Assembly: GCA_022925895.1 (NCBI GenBank)
Contig: JAKSYS010000634.1
Coordinates: 1-36,486 of the forward strand
Length of the DNA: 36,486 nucleotides
From: Fragilaria crotonensis
Taxonomy: Eukaryota; Bacillariophyta; Fragilariophyceae; Fragilariales; Fragilariaceae
Reading direction: 5' to 3'
The notes under the pieces were generated by a model that worked only from the letters and a program-made list of their open reading frames with translations, was not told the origin of the DNA and did not search any database. Below are positions 30,928 to 36,486 of the stretch, in pieces; the stretch's first letter is position 1, and each line of letters begins with the position of its first letter. Position numbers and translations under genes: made by a program.

Positions 30928-32394
30928 TCATTCCTTTTTAGACTTCTTGCTGCTGCGGCCGCCAAAGGCGTCGCCAGCATTGTCGGGGACACTTGAGTCG
31001 TCCGTAGTAGAGGTATCGTCGTCCTCGTTGCTTTTGTCAATTTTAGAGCAGCAACAGACCTTTGAGATCCGCCAGCTGCGTTTTGACATCCGCCATCTTT
31101 CTTTGGTTGGCGTGGTACCCTTGGCTTTATTTGTTTTCCTGGTCGCCATGACTGTTTCCTTATCGGCATCGGACATCTTGTCCCAATCCGAGTAATATCC
31201 AGTCCACACGCTCCCGTCCGGCATGTGGATGCCCTTGCGTTTGAAGCGGATCCGCCGCTCGCACCGCCGCCACGGATGCGTTTGGCCTTGGTCTTGAGTC
31301 CGTTGCCGAAACCTTCCTGGAGAGATGGTTGTCAGGCAATTCAGATACCATCGCTGCGAGGTGATTAGCGCATTCGGTGAATGTAACCGAGTCCAATTGA
31401 GCCCGGATACGCAATGCGCTGACCGTAGTCTGAAGCTGGGGTGCTGGATCTTTTAAGTAGCATCCTCACCTTGGCTTGCTCAGTTACGGCCTCACCTTCC
31501 TCTTGGAACATGTTGAACATCTTCTGGATCTTGTCCAAGAAGGATGAAAAGGAGAGCGACTTCTCATGCTTATAGTAGAGCGTGTCGCGGTAACCTTCGG
31601 CTTGAGCGATGCGTCGGGTGGTGGTCCCCTCACCGCTATAATGATTGCGAAGAGCAATCATATCTTCACGGCCACTCTGTCTGCGAGCAATGGACTTGAT
31701 CCATTGTTCTGCGGTCTCAGTTTGGAGAAAGCTTTTAAGCAATTGGTGGACCTTCCTAGCATCGGCTTGGAAGTTGGGTCCAGCTAATGGTGCACATGCA
31801 ATCGCTCGTTCGTTGAAACTTGGATAGTCCACTGTGCGGTCGGGTTCCTCCACCTCCCTAATCACGTATGATAGTGGGATGCCGTTCACGCCCGGAATAG
31901 TAGACAGATAGTTAGCGAAGGCCGGCTCCCACTCAGGCCACTTGCGCTCGTCCTTGAATTTTCCGGGGTCGGCAGCCTTGCTCACTGTGTCCGACTGATC
32001 TTTCTCTATCTTGCGGACGTCGGCACGTTGAGATGCTTCATCCAATGCGGCCCTAAACTGTAAGGCATTGTCAATGCCATCCAGAGAAGGTTCCTCACCG
32101 GTTCGACCGAAATCCTGAACCCAATGGATCAGTCCGATCATGTAACGGATGCGACGAAGCCCGAAGATGGCTCTCCCGTCGGCAATCGTGCGTCTCCCGT
32201 AGGACTCAGCGAGGTCACGAATGTCTTTTTCCTTCATTGTTGCTAGGTCGCTGAATGTATCGAAACCTCTTCCCTGATACGAGTTCGTGTGGCTTCTTGG
32301 TCAAATCCGATCCACCCGAGGATTGTATCCATCACTGTCACGGTGGTGGTGGTGCATCGTCACCAACGACTTCGCCAAGTAATTCGATATCCAT
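30928..32394 (-). CDS. Copia gag segment (frame broken)
   Basis: The likely start is the ATG at 32394 (MDIELLGEVVGDDAPPPP). The main body (from 32237) contains MKEKDIRDLAESYGRRT, HWVQDFGR and a helical capsid-like region ending MLLKRS. It continues in another frame (SALRIRAQLDSVTF, SELPDNHLSRKVS) and then a third (GIHMPDGSVWTGYYSDWD) to a Lys/Ser-rich end at 30928. At least four single-base shifts are needed to read it through. Gag forms the virus-like particle that packages element RNA. Confidence 0.8.
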
Positions 32395-32615
32395 TTTGGT
32401 CTATATGTATATAAGTGATGCGAATGTGAGTAAGTCATCTTGGGCGTCACGACAACGCGCTTCGTACGGTTGGGTGATCAGCCCTTCCCCTTGTTTCTTC
32501 TCTGTCTCGATTTGACAATTGTCAATATCGGACGATCCCACGTCGTCGCCGTGTCGTGAACGACGTCATATGACAATGGGATCTTTCTCTTTGACTCCTC
32601 TGTCGTCGTTTACAA

Positions 32616-32635
32616 GCCACTGGGTCTGATAAACC
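32616..32635 (-). other. Primer-binding site, initiator-tRNA-Met type
   Basis: On the minus strand, immediately inside the 5' LTR, the sequence is GGTTTATCAGACCCAGTGGC. It resembles the TGGTATCAGAGC complement of initiator Met tRNA used by copia elements, with mismatches. Confidence 0.65.
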
Positions 32636-32908
32636 GTGAAAAGACTACTGCGTAATCTCTTGGATTACTACCGTGCTCATGGTCACGAGTAGGCTAAACT
32701 TACATAACAAGATGTTAACAACAAAAGAGTGAGATCCGATTCCTGTCGGATCTCTACATACTAACATGTTATTCGTTCATATGTGTATCACTGTACAACG
32801 ACCACGTACATTCATCGATATACGGTCCGTATCGTTGTTCATACATATCGCCGTCCATATCGGCTCGCCATTAGGGCACAGTATACAGTATACGGTAACA
32901 TTCGTTCG
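32636..32908 (-). repeat. 5' LTR of the copia element
   Basis: It is the partner of the 26412-26685 repeat, one base shorter in the A run. It carries the element promoter for minus-strand transcription. The outer edge is followed by GCCAC and then CGGTTCG. Confidence 0.9.
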
Positions 32909-32913
32909 GCCAC

Positions 32914-33134
32914 CGGTTCGTTGAAATATGTGATCCCATGTGGCCATGGTTCATTGTACCAGGTACTTGTATCAGTGTCCCAGGCTTTATATATATACAG
33001 CAGGTTTCACCCTTGACCGTCCTCGCGTACAGATTAGTACAATTTCTACACATCACACAATTTCCTAAAGTAAAATTCTGAAAGATCCTTCCGAAATCAG
33101 ATTGCCTCCACGCTGCTCATCATAAAACTCATTC
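32914..33134. other. Spacer between the copia element and the DDE-like gene
   Basis: It begins with the repeat-like block that resembles 26327-26391. A short TATATATA stretch lies near 32987-32996. No gene seen. Confidence 0.45.
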
Positions 33135-36100
33135 TTACTCCGAATTCACTTCATCATCATCGTCTTGATTCACCTCTCTTGTTGTTGCTTCTTCCTTGAG
33201 CTCCGAATTCACGAAACCACTATCGAAGTCAAGGGCACACCTGTGACACTTGAAGGCCTTCCTGACCCTCTCAATGTCAGTGTACGGCAGCACTTCTTTG
33301 GCAAACTGCGATTGGATCAACACCAGCAACTGCGGCAGCTCGTGCTGATTGCACCTGCTCAAGATGATGGTAAGTGCAAATATAGGCGCGAAGCTCTCGA
33401 TGCAAACTTCAATTCTGGCTTTTGTTAACACCTTAGCAGGAGAGGTGCATTCTTTTACCAGATCTTTGAAGTTTTCACGTCCTCGCTTTCTTGAGACTGG
33501 AACGCGACGATAATATGCCTTTGCATGCGCCCAACTGTACTCTATCCCTCACCCGCTAGCTCGGCGTGAAACTTTGGAGTGAGCTGAACTGTAACTCCAA
33601 TTTGAGTCCCCAAGTATTGTAGTGCTGTTTCTTCCTCCTTAAAATCGGTGCACCGGCAAGTAGATTTCTCAGCGAATAATGTAAGTCGACAACGCCTGTG
33701 ATTGGATCTTTCGACCATCAATGTATATTTTTCTAACGAGTGTTCAGGAATAAGACCTCTTTCCCTTAGGACTTGCAGAAGGCCTTCGGTTGCCCCTGCC
33801 ATCCCGCAATTATTTGTTCTTTTCTTCGAAAAGATCAATGCCACGGATCCTTGCAAAATCTTGAAGCTCCTTCTTTGTGTAACTCCGTTGCTGCTGAAAT
33901 GATACTCCAGCATCACTTAATGCGTTCATGAGCATCTTCTTTGACCGCTCCACACGTTTGAATTTCCCAGTTGGTCGATCGTGTCGTTGCTCTTCTCTCT
34001 GTTCTGGTGACAGATAAAATGGACCACAATCATCTGCGCGGAAAATGAACGACTGAGTGTCACCGACATTCAATCGAGGTACGTGTTCCCCAAGGTATCC
34101 GTCTTTACCATTATTGTCGTGTCTCTCATTACTGCCTGCGCGCACCATAGGTCTTCGACATTTGAAAGGCATTAGTGCCCCAGGTCTTTGCGAGCGTGTC
34201 CCTGACTGTGATCAAACAGGAACACGAAATCGAACTCAGGATACAAGACTTGCAGGCAATCGACAACGTCCTCAAACTGTAGACTCATATGGTAGCTATT
34301 CCAATATCCTCGTTGTTGGCTCCGATGTACAAGTATTTTACGAATGGTGATTCCGTCAAGACGGGCTTCTTTGTCGACTTCAAAATTTCTAGTGCAGCTT
34401 GAGTATCAATGTAAGTCCTGTCACCTCCTCGCCTTGCTGCATTTATTTTAACTAACTCATCTGCCGACAGGTCTCTTCCGAATCCAAATTCTTCTCGACA
34501 AAGGCTGATAGCATAAAGCCATCGCCTCCGATTTGGGTAGTAGAGGGCGTTGGCCTTCGGTCCTACCCAAGTCTTACTTCCAAGAAGGTACTGCGCGAAG
34601 ACGCTCATCCTGCCCCACGATCATGATCGGCCTCGTTGCGCTTGATACACGAATGCTTGTGGTTGCTTTCTTTCTTCAATCTGGATATCATTGATGGCTG
34701 GCGGTTGTTGTTTGGTTCGCCTCCATAATACGACTCTTCCAATAGTTGACGTGGAACTCGATCCATTCCTCGTTGCTAATAATGTCAAAAAGGAATAGCC
34801 AAATGCAACGTTAAGATTCTTGATTGTTGTTGCCTCTCTCAAAGGTAGTCGAATCCACCGATTACAGTATGGTTCATACTCTGTTAGGTAACGCTTGCAA
34901 AACGTAGAACGACTCGCGACAACATCGTCACGTTCGTGACCATCAACGTAAAAACTTTTCCTCCTCGTGTCGTATTGGAATCCTAGCAAACGCATCCATC
35001 GCCATGGTAGTCAAACTCATTGATTCAAGCCGATGAGTTTTAAGAAATGAATGAATCGCTCGACTTCTTGGCTCGGATGTATTGTCGCAATCGTCCGCTG
35101 GCACCATCATCTCCTTCCCACAGTACTGTTAGCCTTGGAAGGACAGAAGAAAGGATGAAATCGTGGACGCTTTCTATTGTTAGTGTCGCTAGATTCTTGA
35201 TTCCATATGCAATTATTTGGTCCTTCGCAGTTGGAAATACTCGAGGAGTCGCGGCAAGGGTCGCTTTCCACATTGTACATACGGGTTGGGATGTGGAAGC
35301 ACTCGAACTTCCTAAAACCTTGTTCCAGTTCGCGATTGTCTTGAAAAATGCTACCCGCACAAGGCCTAGACTATTTAAACGATTGCAGGCCTCTCTGCAA
35401 CAGTCATGCCACGTCCAATCGTTCATTTTGAGAGTGCCAATTGTAGGCACAGCAGAGAAATAAAGCACGCTGTCGGATCTCAAATATCTCAGCCTTTGTA
35501 CAAAAGTTCTCTTCATCTCTTCCCATGACTATAGTTCGCCAGCTATCTTCTTTCTCATGAACCGTCAGTAGCAGTTTGATCCTTCGCTCCAGTGCTTCCT
35601 CGCACTTTCTCCAGAAAGTGTCATCGTATTGCCATCCTCATCACGACCAGTACTGCTAACCGCAGTCCTCATTGTCCTCATAGTTCTTGGTCTGAAAACT
35701 TGGCGGGCTTCTGGGCTATCAGGCCAATATGACATTGTTGTTGTGCGTTCTTCTATTCTTGGACGTTTGTTTGGTGACTCATCGCCTTCGATAGTACTGT
35801 CGTTGTCGTGAAGAATAGCAGTTGAGGATATTGCAGGTCTTGCCTGAGTTGACGGAATTACGAGCACGTTAGCCGCAGCTTGCAGGACCCTATCCTTCCA
35901 TGTGTTATTCAATGGAAATGGATACTCAATTTGCCGATTTTTCTCAGTAAAGTAATAGAAATATTGCCGAGCATATTTCACTCGGAACACTCCTGTTTGA
36001 TTGGTGCCATCGAAACGTGTCATCGATTCACCAAATAAATTGGACTTCGACATGGCAACGTTAAATTTTCGAGCATCAGTACTAACAAGGGAGGCATCAA

Positions 36101-36242
36101 TGTGCCCTGATTTGGCCAAAGCTTCTGCCCACGTTGAGGCCGGGAGCCAACAGTTTGACAATCTCGGTCCAAATCGGCTGTCATCCAAAAGAACGGTCAC
36201 AGCCCTTGCTATTATTGCATTTATTCGACCACTGTCGGCCAT
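33135..36242 (-). CDS. DDE-transposase-like protein of a diatom repeated family (many frame breaks)
   Basis: Six or more open segments on one strand line up as one protein of about 1,000 residues. In order they carry MADSGRINAIIARAV, SYWPDSPEARQVFRP, FSAVPTIGTLKMNDWTW, VFPTAKDQIIAYGIKNLATL, KSFYVDGHERDDVV, TWVGPKANALYYP, SREEFGFG-like sequence, YIDTQAALEILKSTKKPVL, FVFLFDHSQGHARK, RLNVGDTQSFIFRADDCGPF, GLLQVLRERGLIP, PKFHAELAGEG, RRVPVSRKRGRENF and a Cys pair near the end. I recall this set of blocks, with YVDGHE and FDHSxGH, from repeated hypothetical proteins of diatoms, some labelled DDE endonuclease-like. Activity as a transposase is inferred. At least ten single-base shifts break the frame, most mended by one base in a short run. 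The start was taken at the ATG of MADSGR. Confidence 0.65.
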
Positions 36243-36486
36243 TGCAAAGTGCCTCAATCACTCTGTTGAATTCTAGAGGGTATTCTGGAGAGGATTGCCA
36301 GGGTGAGGCACTTTGTAAGGAGTGGGAACAAGGCAAACGGCGGCATGCAATCTCATGGTGGAACTCACGCTTTTAACACGACAACTACTTGTAAATATGA
36401 CGTCACATGCAGAATAAAAATCTAGTCGCGTAGAGTTTATACTGTTTCCTGCGCCAGGTTTATCGGAAATGAAACCTGCTGTATAT
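36243..36486. other. Upstream region of the DDE-like gene, with TGACGTCA
   Basis: No gene seen to the window edge. A TGACGTCA palindrome lies at 36398-36405, about 155 bp upstream of the DDE-like start. No terminal inverted repeat can be judged, because the window ends here. Confidence 0.45.

Larger units (their letters stand above)
26412..32908 (-). mobile_element. Ty1/copia LTR retrotransposon, diatom CoDi type
   Basis: A full-length element runs right to left: 5' LTR (32636-32908), primer-binding site, gag, protease, integrase, reverse transcriptase/RNase H, polypurine tract and 3' LTR (26412-26685). The gene order protease-integrase-RT defines copia. GCCAC flanks both ends (26407-26411 and 32909-32913), a 4-5 bp target duplication that shares one ambiguous base with the LTR. 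The two LTRs differ by one A in an A run as far as I can read, so insertion is recent. Despite that, the polyprotein frame is broken at several points: in gag, between gag and protease, between protease and integrase, and between integrase and RT. Confidence 0.93.

Noticed and set aside
33165-33428. Plus-strand frame with a GTAAGT donor, which at first looked like an exon
   Set aside because: The minus strand carries the C-terminal blocks of the DDE-like protein here, so the plus-strand frame is a shadow.
1-36486. CRISPR array, bacterial operon, ribosomal RNA or riboswitch
   Set aside because: None seen. Genes contain spliceosomal introns and the direct repeats are coding minisatellites or LTRs.

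Overview
The window is nuclear DNA from a eukaryotic microalga, most likely a diatom. The evidence is short GT-AG introns (about 60-135 bp) in several genes, a Ty1/copia retroelement of the diatom CoDi type, secreted Pro-Thr-repeat proteins, and a large DDE-like gene family that I recall from diatom genomes. Species cannot be fixed from the sequence alone.

Layout. A four-exon Ser/Thr protein kinase lies at 307-1762 (+). A tandem pair of five-exon genes (3796-8500 and 12154-15134, both +) encodes five-span membrane proteins with long Asp/Ser/Lys tails. Between the pair, on the opposite strand, is a damaged family GT10 fucosyltransferase (8955-10443). Next come an uncharacterised protein with a diatom-type motif (15811-17023, -), the spindle-checkpoint gene BUB3 (18138-19323, -), a two-domain dCTP-pyrophosphatase-like protein (20069-20962, +), a LURP-one/Tubby-fold protein with an acylation-type N terminus (21346-23061, -) and a secreted Pro-Thr-rich, calcium-loop protein (23984-25646, -). 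BUB3 and the pyrophosphatase are divergent and share an upstream region. The pyrophosphatase and the LURP-one gene are convergent.

The right third is mobile DNA. It holds a complete copia element on the minus strand (26412-32908) with nearly identical LTRs, a 4-5 bp target duplication, a primer-binding site and a polypurine tract. A 3.1-kb minus-strand gene of a DDE-transposase-like family follows (33135-36242). Both have reading frames broken repeatedly by single-base shifts.

Two themes deserve attention. First, the tandem five-span genes have a Tweety/prominin-like layout (TM1, TM2, big loop, TM3, TM4, Cys-rich loop, TM5, charged tail). Their tails grew from different repeat units, and one exon shows a tract of near identity. 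Second, many frames here are broken by single missing bases, often in short homopolymers, while flanking protein sequence stays conserved. This could mean assembly indels rather than true pseudogenes, and it affects how five genes and both mobile elements should be read.
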